This document shows positions 16,068-25,148 of a DNA stretch of 45,085 nucleotides, in pieces. The stretch covers positions 1 to 45,085 of the forward strand of contig JAQXNR010000035.1 of the NCBI GenBank assembly GCA_029098105.1. The letters run 5' to 3'. Both the position numbers and the translations under genes were made by a program. The notes under the pieces were generated by a model. That model was not told the origin of the DNA. It did no database searches and was given only the letters and a program-made list of their open reading frames with translations. Numbering within the stretch: the first letter of the stretch is position 1; each line of letters begins with the position of its first letter. The stretch is from Lachnospiraceae bacterium. Lineage in GTDB: Bacteria > Bacillota > Clostridia > Lachnospirales > Lachnospiraceae.

Positions 16068-16964
16068 TCAGTGAAACGTCTGAACCAGATTGCCGATTAC
16101 CAAGTCCCATCCATCTACTAAAACAAACAACAATATTTTAAAAGGAGCAGATATCGTTGTGGGCGGTAACATCATCATACCCATAGACATCAGAGTCGAT
16201 GCCACCACCATATCAATTACAATAAAGGGAATATAAATTAGAAAACCAATAATAAATGCCGCCCTCAATTCACTCGTAATAAAGGCGGGAATTAAAGTGG
16301 TAGTAGGTATATCATCATAGGAATCAGTAACTTCCACATCCGACATTTCAATGAACAATTTCAAATCTTTTTTGTTCGTATTTTTCAGCATAAATTCCCG
16401 GATTGGCTCAATCCCTGCCTCATATGCTTCCTTGGATGTAATTGTTCCTGCCTCCATGGGCTTAATCGCATCATCATAAACCTGAGTAAATACCGGGGAC
16501 ATAATAAAAAGAGTCAAAAACAGGGCAAGTCCTACCAATACCTGATTGGGAGGCGATGTTGCCGTCCCCAAAGCCTGTCTTACAAAATGCAATACTACTA
16601 TAATTCTGGTAAAAGAAGTTACCATAATTAAAATAGAAGGTGCTATTGACAAGATTGTCAATAAAATTACAATTTGCAATGTACCAGAAAGAGTCCCGGT
16701 ATCTGCACTGGTATTCAAATCTATTCCCAGAGAAAAAGGAGTAGTATCCTGCTCCTCTTTTGCGGTAGGGTCATTTCCATCATTGGCCTCCTGACCAGAA
16801 TTTGTGTCGGTAGGTGCTGCATATACTTTCCACGCATTGACACAAATTACACTACCCACCAATGTCACCATAACACAAAGCAGTTTCAATATGGTAAACA
16901 ATCGACTGCTTCTGCATGTTTTTTCCTTTTTGCTATTGTTCCTCTTCGTCTTCTTCCAAAGCAT
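16068..16964 (-). CDS. fliP: Flagellar export gate protein FliP
   Basis: A 298-residue FliP. A long N-terminal extension (basic residues 1-21, then a hydrophobic signal segment about 24-49 ending AAP) is followed by the family core: TSFTRIIVVLHFVRQALGT, PPNQVLVGLALFLTLFIMSPV, then the periplasmic loop and two C-terminal membrane segments (FIPFIVIDMVVASTLMSMGM). AGGA lies 5 nt before the ATG. The first 31 bases overlap the end of fliO in another frame, so the two are likely coupled. Confidence 0.95.
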   Translation of the reverse strand: MLWKKTKRNNSKKEKTCRSSRLFTILKLLCVMVTLVGSVICVNAWKVYAAPTDTNSGQEANDGNDPTAKEEQDTTPFSLGIDLNTSADTGTLSGTLQIVILLTILSIAPSILIMVTSFTRIIVVLHFVRQALGTATSPPNQVLVGLALFLTLFIMSPVFTQVYDDAIKPMEAGTITSKEAYEAGIEPIREFMLKNTNKKDLKLFIEMSDVEVTDSYDDIPTTTLIPAFITSELRAAFIIGFLIYIPFIVIDMVVASTLMSMGMMMLPPTTISAPFKILLFVLVDGWDLVIGNLVQTFH

Positions 16965-17346
16965 GACTATCCTGTCCTTTACTATCCTCTCCAGTCTGGG
17001 TAAAGTAGTTCAAAATTTCTTTAAAATCTGTTTTTTTTCCATCCAGACTGCGTCGGACAATGGCATCTTCCGAAAGTTCCGACAAAAAACAGATTTCATC
17101 CTTTCCCACTCCTACAGCAATATACTTGTCCGCAATTTTCAAAATCTGGACATACTTATTATTGTGAATTCGTATGGTTTCAATAATCTCCACATTTCCA
17201 TTCTGCATCGTTTTGCTGGAAAACTTCGCAGTCAACTTGGAAGACCAGTATGCCAGAAATAAAATACCGGCAAAAATAGCAAGTAACACAATTAACTGTA
17301 CAACACTCTCTATAACACCCTTTGTACCTGCCGCCACAAAAAACAT
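16933..17346 (-). CDS. fliO: Flagellar biosynthesis protein FliO (FliZ)
   Basis: A 137-residue protein with one membrane segment (about residues 17-37, VVQLIVLLAIFAGILFLAYW) and a FliO-like cytosolic part (KTMQNGNVEIIETIRIHNNK, YIAVGVGKDEICFLSELSED), ending in an acidic tail. FliO acts as a scaffold for FliP assembly. I chose the ATG at 17346, which lies 2 bp past the cheY stop; the longer open frame runs back through cheY and is not coding. Confidence 0.9.
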   Translation of the reverse strand: MFFVAAGTKGVIESVVQLIVLLAIFAGILFLAYWSSKLTAKFSSKTMQNGNVEIIETIRIHNNKYVQILKIADKYIAVGVGKDEICFLSELSEDAIVRRSLDGKKTDFKEILNYFTQTGEDSKGQDSHALEEDEEEQ

Positions 17347-17347
17347 A

Positions 17348-17710
17348 TTACTGCACCGCTTTTTTGACTGCTTCCAATACACGATCTGCCTGGAACGGTT
17401 TAACGATGAAATCCTTGGCACCAGCCTGAATGGATTCAATAACCATCGCCTGCTGACCCATTGCAGAACACATTACAACCACTGCACCAGGATCTGCCTC
17501 TTTAATTTTCTTCAATGCCTGAATTCCATCCATCTCTGGCATAGTGATATCCATCAATACCAAATCCGGTTTCACTTCGTTATACTTTTCCACTGCCTTT
17601 AAGCCATTCTCGGCTTCTCCGGCAACCGTATAACCATTCTTCGTCAAAATGTCCTTGATCATCATTCTCATAAACGCTGCATCGTCACAAATTAAAATAT
17701 TTTTTGCCAT
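17348..17710 (-). CDS. cheY: Chemotaxis response regulator CheY
   Basis: A 120-residue single receiver domain very close to Bacillus CheY. Acid pocket Asp9/Asp10, phospho-acceptor Asp54 (LVLMDITMPEMDG), the Ser/Thr-like switch position in VMCSAMGQQAMV and Lys in DFIVKPFQADRV are all present. In Gram-positive bacteria CheY-P binds FliM and FliY and promotes smooth swimming. The ATG at 17710 matches the family start and has GGAG upstream; a GTG five codons earlier overlaps that site. It lies between fliY and fliO as in Bacillus. Confidence 0.96.
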   Translation of the reverse strand: MAKNILICDDAAFMRMMIKDILTKNGYTVAGEAENGLKAVEKYNEVKPDLVLMDITMPEMDGIQALKKIKEADPGAVVVMCSAMGQQAMVIESIQAGAKDFIVKPFQADRVLEAVKKAVQ

Positions 17711-17737
17711 AATTGTACTCTCCACTTCTTCGTTATA

Positions 17738-18955
17738 TTATTGTTGCTTAATAATGTCAGTAACACGAACACCAAAACTTTCTTCGATGACCACTACTTC
17801 ACCTTTGGCAACATACTTACCATTTACAATGACATCCACCGGTTCCCCTGCCAGTTTATCCAACTCAATAATGGTTCCTGGCGCAATCTCCAGAATGTCT
17901 TTGATGGATTTCTTTGTCTTGCCCAACTCTACCGTCACTTCCAGAGGAACATCCATGATTAAATCAATATTTTCCTGCTGGGTAATCGGATTCGGCATCG
18001 CTGCAAAGGGCTGGAACTGAACCGGCTGTGCATTTACATTTGGCGCTGCCACGTTTTGCCCCGGAGGCATTCCATATCCATAAGGCATTTGTCCCATCAT
18101 ACCTGCATCCATAGGTGCCTGCTGCATCTGTGGCTGGGGTTGCGGTTGTGGTTGGCCTACGGGAGGCGGTGTCGTCGATGGCTCCTCAGCACCCGCTGTC
18201 CCATCCGAACCACTGTCCGGCATCATATTCCCAACAAATATATTGTAGATTTCTTTTGCCAGCGAAACTGGATACAACTGCATAATCTCGCTGTCAATCA
18301 AATCTGCAACTTCCATTTTAAAGGTAACCTTCACAAAAGTATCGGTAAGAAAATTGGAAAGCCCGTTATCGGTAATTGCCTCATTCAAATCAATCAGGCT
18401 GGCTACCGGAGGACTAATGTCAATCTTTCTTCCCAGCATCTGGGACAATGAAGTCGCAGAAGAACCCATCATCTGGTTCATTGCCTCACTGATTGCACTT
18501 AAATGCAAATCAGTTAATTCCTCTGCCACATTCTGTCCATCACCACCCATCATTAAATCGGTAATGATCTTCACATCCTGCTCTTTCAAAATTAACACAT
18601 TATTGCCATCAATTCCATCTATGTAGGACAATTGTACGAATACGCAAGGTCTGTCATAGGCCGTTACCAAATCATCCCAACGGGCAAAAGAAACTTGTGG
18701 CACTGTAATATCCACCACATTGTTCACCAGCGAAGACATTGTCGTCGCCGCCGTTCCCATACTAATATTAGCAACCTCACCAATGGCATCCTTTTCCTCT
18801 GGTGTGAGTAACTCCTCTTCTGGTTGTGCGGCAGTCATATCCGCACCGCCTGTTTGTCCGCCTGTATCCTTTTCCTCCGCATCATCTGATGCAGACCCGG
18901 CATCCATACCGCTGAGCAGAGCATTTATTTCTTCCTGTGACAACATTCCATCCAT
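17738..18955 (-). CDS. fliY: Flagellar switch protein and CheY-P phosphatase FliY
   Basis: A 405-residue FliY. Residues 4-14 (MLSQEEINALL) form a CheY-P binding peptide like that of FliM; about 50-245 is a CheC-like domain with both phosphatase sites intact (Glu60/Asn63 and Glu157/Asn160); a Pro/Gln/Met-rich linker (about 255-320) follows; the last 80 residues are a FliN/SpoA domain (DVPLEVTVELGKTKKSIKDI). It forms the lower C ring and removes phosphate from CheY-P at the motor. AGGAG lies 8 nt before the ATG; the gene follows fliM by 5 bp. Confidence 0.96.
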   Translation of the reverse strand: MDGMLSQEEINALLSGMDAGSASDDAEEKDTGGQTGGADMTAAQPEEELLTPEEKDAIGEVANISMGTAATTMSSLVNNVVDITVPQVSFARWDDLVTAYDRPCVFVQLSYIDGIDGNNVLILKEQDVKIITDLMMGGDGQNVAEELTDLHLSAISEAMNQMMGSSATSLSQMLGRKIDISPPVASLIDLNEAITDNGLSNFLTDTFVKVTFKMEVADLIDSEIMQLYPVSLAKEIYNIFVGNMMPDSGSDGTAGAEEPSTTPPPVGQPQPQPQPQMQQAPMDAGMMGQMPYGYGMPPGQNVAAPNVNAQPVQFQPFAAMPNPITQQENIDLIMDVPLEVTVELGKTKKSIKDILEIAPGTIIELDKLAGEPVDVIVNGKYVAKGEVVVIEESFGVRVTDIIKQQ

Positions 18956-18960
18956 GCTGA

Positions 18961-19938
18961 CTACTCCTCTCTAATTATTGATGTTACCTTAACTGCATAT
19001 TTATCTGAAGATGATCCAGGTAATGCAGTGAATTTTAGCATATTTCCAACATATATCTCCAACTCATCATCCACCTCGGCATTGAGTTTTATAATATCAC
19101 CTACCTGCAGATTAATAAAGTCCATAACAGACAGGCTGCTTTTACCTAAAACTGCTTTCATCGGAATCTGTGCCTTTTCAATCAGACCTTCGATAACTTC
19201 CTTATAACTGGTCTCATCCGTATCCTGCAACGTACTAAACCAGTACTTGGTATTCAATTTATCCATAATATCTTCCAGACAAATAAAAGGAAGACATATA
19301 TTCATCAATCCCTCGATTTCTCCAATACTGATATTCATTGTTACAATCGCAATCATCTCACTGGGAGAAATAATCTGTGCAAATTGGGAATTAGTCTCAA
19401 TTCGCTCTAATTTGGGTTCAATGGAAATTACATTCTGCCATGGCTCCCGGAGTAGATTCACACAGATTCCAAATATACGCTCAATAATACTGAGCTCAAT
19501 TTCTGTAAAATCCCGGTTCTTATCCAACGGGTCTCCACCACCGCCCAACATGCGGTCTACAATCGCATACCCCAGATTGGAAGCCAGTTCCATAACAATA
19601 TTTCCTTTTAGGGGAGCAAAATTCACAATTCCCATCAAAACAGGATTCGCCAAAGCATTGGAGAACTCTGCATAAGTAACCGCCTCTGAGTTCATAACCT
19701 CTACCTGAACGGTTTTTCGAAGATAGGCAGGCAAATGTGTGGACAACAGACGCCCATAGTGGTCAAATATAATTTCCAGCGTCCGAAGATGCTCTTTGGA
19801 AAATTTGGAGGGACGTTTAAAGTCATATTCCCGAACCTGATGCTCACTGGATTCTGTCAATTCCTCTGCGTCCAGTTCACCAGTACTCAACTGGTTCAAC
19901 AACTTGTCAATCTCCTCCTGCGACAGCACTTCGCCCAT
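18961..19938 (-). CDS. fliM: Flagellar motor switch protein FliM
   Basis: A 325-residue FliM. The N-terminal LSQEEIDKLLNQL is the CheY-P binding peptide; the middle domain has the CheC-like fold without phosphatase residues (GGG at VDRMLGGGGDP); the C-terminal SpoA domain ends near VKVTSIIREE. A GTG three codons upstream is also open, but it is part of a perfect AAGGAGGTGA site 8 nt before the ATG at 19938, so the ATG is the start. Confidence 0.96.
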   Translation of the reverse strand: MGEVLSQEEIDKLLNQLSTGELDAEELTESSEHQVREYDFKRPSKFSKEHLRTLEIIFDHYGRLLSTHLPAYLRKTVQVEVMNSEAVTYAEFSNALANPVLMGIVNFAPLKGNIVMELASNLGYAIVDRMLGGGGDPLDKNRDFTEIELSIIERIFGICVNLLREPWQNVISIEPKLERIETNSQFAQIISPSEMIAIVTMNISIGEIEGLMNICLPFICLEDIMDKLNTKYWFSTLQDTDETSYKEVIEGLIEKAQIPMKAVLGKSSLSVMDFINLQVGDIIKLNAEVDDELEIYVGNMLKFTALPGSSSDKYAVKVTSIIREE

Positions 19939-19985
19939 CTTCTTCACCTCCTTGCTGCCCTGTTGGAATTCTATTCTTTCATAAT

Positions 19986-20510
19986 TTAAGAAACCACATA
20001 TTTACTAAAAGATACGTCATATATTACATCGGAATTAAATAAATCTTTTACTGCTTCCTTACACTCCTTTGTAATGGCATCCTTATTATTCAGACATTCC
20101 TCTGCAGTATACTTGGAAATCACATTGTCTACTGTAGACTGAATGACACTCTCCTTAGATTTAATGCCGGCATCTTCCTCCGGACTGTATTTCTTGTAAT
20201 CGTCGGACTTTGTATTCATAGAAATTGCAATTTGTATCACTGCAAAATGCGTATCTTCATCTGTCTTCTTTAATGTTACCGTATCTTCCTTCGACAGTGT
20301 ATATACAAACAAATCTGCCAAATCTACTTTCTTACCCCCATCTGCCTCTTCCTTGTCCTCCACAGACAAATCAATAATGGAAGCAATACTGGTAATCAGA
20401 TTGTCTGTCTTTTTATTCGTTGGAATCACTGTAAAAATTATAATCGCCAGCATAATAAAATTAATAATGCTGAATGCCAGTATAATGACTGAAATTAAAT
20501 TCCTTTTCAT
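19986..20510 (-). CDS. fliL: Flagellar basal body protein FliL
   Basis: A 174-residue single-pass membrane protein (TM about 8-30) with a FliL-type outer domain. FliL encircles stator units and supports torque. Sequence is divergent, as usual in the family, so the call rests on the N-terminal anchor, length and position between motB and fliM. AAGGAG precedes the ATG by 8 nt. Confidence 0.85.
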   Translation of the reverse strand: MKRNLISVIILAFSIINFIMLAIIIFTVIPTNKKTDNLITSIASIIDLSVEDKEEADGGKKVDLADLFVYTLSKEDTVTLKKTDEDTHFAVIQIAISMNTKSDDYKKYSPEEDAGIKSKESVIQSTVDNVISKYTAEECLNNKDAITKECKEAVKDLFNSDVIYDVSFSKYVVS

Positions 20511-20542
20511 AATGCAATCTCCTTACTCTGTGATTCACAAAA

Positions 20543-21499
20543 TCATTCGTTCTCGGAACTGATTTTGTTATATATCTTAATCTCCACCCGACGGTTCTTC
20601 GCTCTGCCTTTGGCAGTATCATTACTTGCCTTCGGTCTGGAATCACCATAGCCGGAATGTTTCATATTCTGGGGAATCAGGTTTTTGTTTTCTAAAAGGT
20701 ATTCATAGACAGAAATCGCCCTTGCTGCAGACAAAAACTGATTGTCCTTAAACTCTCCGTTTGCAACAGGTACATTATCTGTATGCCCCTCAATCTCAAT
20801 CGTACGTTTCCGGTACTTCACCAGAATATCTCCCACTTTGCTAACCAACTTCTCTGCCTCCGGAGTTAATTCTGCCTTTCCGGATTCAAATAAGATTCCG
20901 CCGTTCAGAGACAACTCTACAAACTGAGCATTGTAAGCCAAAGAAACCTTGTCACTGATTTGAGAGGTCTGTAGCGATTTCTCAATCTCCTCATTCATCA
21001 TAGCAGACTGCTCATATCCGGTTTTCTCTACCTGTTTTGCCAATTCCTCCTCCGACTGTTCCCGAGACTGGTTGGAATTCTCTGCCTGAGTCGTAGCAGG
21101 CGTCTGGGTGGATGCTTCCTGAGAAGTCTTCTGGTCTTGTAGTTCCGCTGCTGTAGTGGCATCGGAATCTATAATTTTCTCCTTCTCCTCCGGAATATCC
21201 GAAAGATTAGCAGAAGTTCCCTTCTGGTTTCTTCCCATACTATTGACATAATTGTCCAAAACGCTCAACTGTTTTACTCCGGAGGACATCATTTGACCCT
21301 CTCCGATTGCAGTGGAACCAGCCTGAAATATATTGTCCTTAGCAAAAGATGCAGATATCTGTTCCAGTTTCTCCGCATCAATCGTGGAACTGGCAAACAG
21401 CAATATAAAAAAGCACAACAAGAGGTTCATCAAATCACTAAATGTTGCCATCCATGCCGGCGAACCCGCTGCCGGAGCATCTTCCTTGCGTTTTGCCAT
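20543..21499 (-). CDS. motB: Flagellar stator protein MotB
   Basis: A 318-residue MotB. The single TM (about 17-40) has the ion-binding Asp in ATFSDLMNLLLCFFILLFA. A long Gln/Ser/Thr/Glu-rich region (about 85-175) leads to the OmpA-like peptidoglycan-binding domain (IEIEGHTDNVPV, FLSAARAISVYEYL, GYGDSRPKASN, NRRVEIKI). The linker is longer than in Bacillus MotB. ATG overlaps the motA stop (TAATG), so they are coupled. Whether protons or sodium drive it cannot be told from sequence. Confidence 0.95.
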   Translation of the reverse strand: MAKRKEDAPAAGSPAWMATFSDLMNLLLCFFILLFASSTIDAEKLEQISASFAKDNIFQAGSTAIGEGQMMSSGVKQLSVLDNYVNSMGRNQKGTSANLSDIPEEKEKIIDSDATTAAELQDQKTSQEASTQTPATTQAENSNQSREQSEEELAKQVEKTGYEQSAMMNEEIEKSLQTSQISDKVSLAYNAQFVELSLNGGILFESGKAELTPEAEKLVSKVGDILVKYRKRTIEIEGHTDNVPVANGEFKDNQFLSAARAISVYEYLLENKNLIPQNMKHSGYGDSRPKASNDTAKGRAKNRRVEIKIYNKISSENE

Positions 21500-22302
21500 T
21501 ACGACTCACCTCCAGCATCCTCTCCAATCGTTGCTCTTACCTTAGGTGCCAGGAAAGACTTCAACTTCTCTTCAATCAACCGGGGATTCTCCCCTGCCTG
21601 AATCGAAAGCAAGCCCTCAATCATAACTTCCTTCATGGAAACCTCTATATCATTCAAAGCAGCCATCTTATTCGCTGCCGGAGTCGCCAGCCAGTTGGCA
21701 ATCAAGGAACCATACATTGTAGTAATCAAAGCTACCGCCATATTCGGTCCAATACTTGCAGTATCTGCCAGATTCTGCAACATCAAAACCAATCCGATCA
21801 GAGTACCAATCATACCCCAGGCAGGTCCCAACGCTGCAACCTTCTCCCAAAATCCAATCGTTTTCTTATGTCGGGTTTCTATGTATATCAGTTCGGTCTC
21901 CAGAATACTTCGCACCAATCCCGGATCCGTACCATCCACAATCAATCCTACACCCTTCTTCAAGAATTCATCCTCCAGCCCATTGGATGCTTCCTCAAGA
22001 GCAAGCAATCCTTCCTTACGAGCCACATTAGACAAGTCCATAATGCTGGAAATAATCTGCTTCTCATCATCCTTAGGCGTTTTAAAAATCAATGTATACG
22101 CCTTCACCCCTGAAATAAAATCCTGCAATGTGTGAGAAGTCAAAACTGAAGTCATGGTACCAAAAATTGTAATAATAACAGAGGGCGCATCCCAAAAATA
22201 ACCCAGTCCTCCAAAGCCATAGTCACTGGATGCAACACCAAATACAAACACAGCCGCCCCCGCTACCAATCCTATAATCGAAGCTAAATCCAAAAAAGTC
22301 AC
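21499..22302 (-). CDS. motA: Flagellar stator protein MotA
   Basis: A 267-residue four-TM MotA. Family marks include LDLASIIGLVAGAAVFVFG at the start and the conserved ALGPAWGMIGTLIGLVLMLQNL and GSLIANWLATPAANKM segments. It starts with GTG two bases after the flbD stop. With MotB it forms the stator. Confidence 0.95.
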   Translation of the reverse strand: MTFLDLASIIGLVAGAAVFVFGVASSDYGFGGLGYFWDAPSVIITIFGTMTSVLTSHTLQDFISGVKAYTLIFKTPKDDEKQIISSIMDLSNVARKEGLLALEEASNGLEDEFLKKGVGLIVDGTDPGLVRSILETELIYIETRHKKTIGFWEKVAALGPAWGMIGTLIGLVLMLQNLADTASIGPNMAVALITTMYGSLIANWLATPAANKMAALNDIEVSMKEVMIEGLLSIQAGENPRLIEEKLKSFLAPKVRATIGEDAGGES

Positions 22303-22304
22303 CC

Positions 22305-22514
22305 CTAATCTTCTCTAATCTGCCTTATTATATCACCAAACAGACTTTGTCTATACAATTTTACTAAATTTGTTACCTCTTGTCTAGACTCTTTTACAAT
22401 AAATTTGTGTCCGTTTCCCAAGGTCACCACTGTATCTGGTGTTTCCTCTACAACTTCAATGGCATCCGCATTCAAGGTGAATTTTACATCGTTTAACTTT
22501 GTCAGTTCAATCAC
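22305..22514 (-). CDS. flbD: FlbD-family small flagellar protein (SwrD-like)
   Basis: A 69-residue FlbD family protein (MIELTKLNDVKFTLNADAIEVVE). In Bacillus the homologue SwrD (formerly YlzI) raises motor torque through the stator, in keeping with its place just before motAB. The start is a GTG with AGGAGG 7 nt upstream. Confidence 0.92.
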   Translation of the reverse strand: MIELTKLNDVKFTLNADAIEVVEETPDTVVTLGNGHKFIVKESRQEVTNLVKLYRQSLFGDIIRQIRED

Positions 22515-22576
22515 GAAACCGCCTCCTTACAAATACCTTGCACTGCCTGTACTTTAAGCGATACATTTATAAAAAA

Positions 22577-22662
22577 GCGCAAATGAGACATATTTGCCGA
22601 AATATTGATTTCTTTTTATGCACATTCACATCAATATTTTAGCACAAATATGTCCCAAATGC
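22577..22662 (-). other. Long imperfect hairpin with T run between flgE and flbD
   Basis: On the minus strand an 18-nt arm (22645-22662) pairs with 22577-22594, with two T-T mismatches and one G-U pair; a small internal loop follows, then a perfect 10-bp stem (22630-22639 with 22600-22609) and a 20-nt loop. Six T follow at once (22571-22576). It could be a partial terminator or an mRNA stabiliser separating hook genes from motor genes. The rest of the 213-bp gap is AT-rich with no clear promoter. Confidence 0.75.
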
Positions 22663-22727
22663 AAAATTATTTATAATTTTTATATATTTATATTCAAATA
22701 TACGACATAGTATTAATTTAAAGTAAA

Positions 22728-24086
22728 TTAACGCTTAAGATTTACCAATTCTTCCAACATAGAGTCGGACACAGAAATAATTCTGGAATTTGCCTGGAAT
22801 CCACGCTGAGTTGTAATCATTTCAGTAAATTCATTGGACAAATCTACATTCGACATTTCCAGTACACCCTGTGTCACACTTCCACCTCCGGAAGTAGGAT
22901 CCTTTCCAATCCCGTCAAAACTTCCTGAGTTTGCTGTTGTTGTATACAAACTGTCGCCTACCTTCTCCAGTCCGGCTGCATTGGCGAAACTGGCAACGGA
23001 AATTTGTCCTAACAGTTTCGTATCACCATTATCATAAGTAGCCGTAATCTTACCATCTGTACCAATGCTGACACCGGACATGGTACCAGCACTACGTCCG
23101 GCTCCCATTCCGTCCAAGTCTCCCCGGACAGAAGTGATACTGCACTTACCACTGGCAGCATACATGGTTGTGGTAGACATGTCTACCTGAATTCCCTCTC
23201 CATCTGTGGCTTCATTATAAAAATTATTGTTATTTCCGGTAATATTCAGTGAAAATGTTTTATTCCCCTGGGAACCTACATAACTAAATGCTCCTGTGTC
23301 CGGATCAAACTTCAATTCAACAGAATCTCCACCATTAATAGTCGCTTCATAGTTACCACCATTGGCAGCCAGAATAGAACGATTCTTGCTGTCTAATATA
23401 TCAGTAATGCTGACAGTATAAGAACTGTCATCGGTATCCGACTGTTGAATGTTGTATTTTACCGTGTAAGAGTATCCCTGCTTGTCATATATTGTCATAC
23501 TGGTAGTCAAACCTTCTCCGGTTACATCGGAATTCGTCTTGTCAATATTTCCACTAAAATAATTATCGGAAGTAGCCTGCGGCTCTGCTGACAGATTCTC
23601 CGGAGTTTCAATCGGAAGCGGCTGTACCATATCCTGTTTAATATCTCCTGTTGTATCATCTACCAGCCATCCCATTACATGGTAACCGGACTGATTTACC
23701 AAATATCCGGCAGCATCTGTGGTAAATGCACCCACTTTTGTAAAATAATTGGCAGAACCATCATTTACAATGAAAAAATTGTCTCCGCTGATTTTCAAAT
23801 CATACGGATTGTCTGTTCTCTGAGAAGAACCTTCATCCGTTGGGTCACAGGAAATAGAACCCACAGAAGTTCCCAAGCCAATCTGCATAGCATTAGTACC
23901 ACCCCGATTGGTCTCCGGATTGGCACCAGTAGCATTTTGGGTAGTCTGAGAGAAAACTTCTGTAAATGTTACCCTGCTGGCTTTAAATCCTACCGTATTG
24001 ACATTAGCAATATTATTACCAATTACATCCATTTTGGTCTGGTGAACCTTTAAACCGGATACACCAGAATATAATGATCTCATCAT
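22728..24086 (-). CDS. flgE: Flagellar hook protein FlgE
   Basis: A 452-residue hook protein. N-terminal coiled-coil rod signature (MMRSLYSGVSGLKVHQTKMD, GNNIANVNTVGFKASR), a large variable middle, and the C-terminal FTEMITTQRGFQANSRIIS segment with a hydrophobic heptad end. GGAGG lies about 10 nt before the first of two adjacent ATGs. It is the last of the rod/hook series in this operon part. Confidence 0.95.
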   Translation of the reverse strand: MMRSLYSGVSGLKVHQTKMDVIGNNIANVNTVGFKASRVTFTEVFSQTTQNATGANPETNRGGTNAMQIGLGTSVGSISCDPTDEGSSQRTDNPYDLKISGDNFFIVNDGSANYFTKVGAFTTDAAGYLVNQSGYHVMGWLVDDTTGDIKQDMVQPLPIETPENLSAEPQATSDNYFSGNIDKTNSDVTGEGLTTSMTIYDKQGYSYTVKYNIQQSDTDDSSYTVSITDILDSKNRSILAANGGNYEATINGGDSVELKFDPDTGAFSYVGSQGNKTFSLNITGNNNNFYNEATDGEGIQVDMSTTTMYAASGKCSITSVRGDLDGMGAGRSAGTMSGVSIGTDGKITATYDNGDTKLLGQISVASFANAAGLEKVGDSLYTTTANSGSFDGIGKDPTSGGGSVTQGVLEMSNVDLSNEFTEMITTQRGFQANSRIISVSDSMLEELVNLKR

Positions 24087-24169
24087 AATTAAACGACCTC
24101 CTTACAGGCTGTGAACCATCCATGCCTCTTCTAGCATTCCAAGGCATCCCGCTTCCTTTATAGGTCCAG

Positions 24170-24568
24170 CTAAGAAATCACAGCCCCATCAATATTTGTA
24201 AATACGTTTTGTTCATCTTCTCCATTCAACGCTGTTACCACAGTATTATTGGTTACATTCACAATAAAAGACATATTATCTACCAAAATCAAAGATTCGC
24301 GAATATTTTTTTCTCTTGCCTGTTCCACCCCTGCATTCAGGCGTTCCAACTGTTCCTGAGAAAGATTCATATTCCGGCTCTGAAGTCTCTGGTTCGCATG
24401 TTTCGAAAACATCACTCCATCACTATCGCATTTCTTTTGTTTTTCCAATAAAACCTTTTGAAATGTATCCTGCGATGCCGGTATACTTTGATTGGAAATA
24501 TTCCTCTGTTTCTGGTAATTTGCGCCGATGGATTCCAGAGAAGTGAACTGTCCTGCAATTCGATTCAT
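24170..24568 (-). CDS. TIGR02530-type flagellar operon protein
   Basis: A 132-residue protein of the small family found between flgD and flgE in Firmicutes flagellar operons. The core is FSKHANQRLQSRNMNLSQEQ (about 54-73) followed by ILVDNMSFIVNVTNNTVVTA (about 97-116), the pattern of TIGR02530. The function is unknown; its place suggests hook assembly. Confidence 0.88.
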   Translation of the reverse strand: MNRIAGQFTSLESIGANYQKQRNISNQSIPASQDTFQKVLLEKQKKCDSDGVMFSKHANQRLQSRNMNLSQEQLERLNAGVEQAREKNIRESLILVDNMSFIVNVTNNTVVTALNGEDEQNVFTNIDGAVIS

Positions 24569-24612
24569 AATTCCGCCTCCCTGCGAATTCTCATATACTG
24601 CTCATCCCTGCC

Positions 24613-25086
24613 CTATTCAGCGCCTGTTTTGTCATTCCCTGCAGTATCTGAAGCATCATCACTCTTATCCATAGCTGCTATGTAATCCACATCCACAACA
24701 GAATCCAAATCTTCGTAATCATAATACTGGTCATTAATAGACAAATAAGGTTTCCCGTTGTTAATGGTAACATAGTCTACCAGTCCGCTGACAAACTTCT
24801 CTTTTCCGGTAGCATCTATTGTTTTCATAATCACATAAGAACCTACCAATGACTGGGCATCCGACTGATTGAACGCCTTATTCAGATTCTCCATTTCCTC
24901 CAGAGAAGTAAACTGTGCCAACTGTGACATATACTCCGTGGAAGATGAGGGCTCTAATGGATCCTGATATTTCATCTGGGTTACGAGAAGTTGTAAAAAA
25001 GCATCCTTATCCAGAGTACTCTGTTTGTTATCCACAGAAGACAAATCCGTCGCTTTTGAGGTATCAATTCCATTCACTGTACTCAT
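24613..25086 (-). CDS. flgD: Hook assembly scaffold protein FlgD
   Basis: A 157-residue FlgD. The N-terminal half has the conserved LDKDAFLQLLVTQMKYQDPL and STEYMSQLAQFTSLEEMENL segments, followed by a short C-terminal part with YDYEDLDSVVDV. Shorter than enteric FlgD (about 230), as is usual in Clostridia. It caps the growing hook. AGGAG precedes the ATG. Confidence 0.95.
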   Translation of the reverse strand: MSTVNGIDTSKATDLSSVDNKQSTLDKDAFLQLLVTQMKYQDPLEPSSSTEYMSQLAQFTSLEEMENLNKAFNQSDAQSLVGSYVIMKTIDATGKEKFVSGLVDYVTINNGKPYLSINDQYYDYEDLDSVVDVDYIAAMDKSDDASDTAGNDKTGAE

Positions 25087-25148
25087 TCCTGTTTCTCCTT
25101 TCCATTAATTTTTTCAGATGCATAACATTGATTTCAAAACATTTTACA

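Noticed and set aside
24016-24147. 44-codon minus-strand frame starting before flgE and overlapping its start
   Set aside because: It has a GGAAG-like site but no family likeness, and the flgE binding site lies inside it; without conservation data it is most likely chance.
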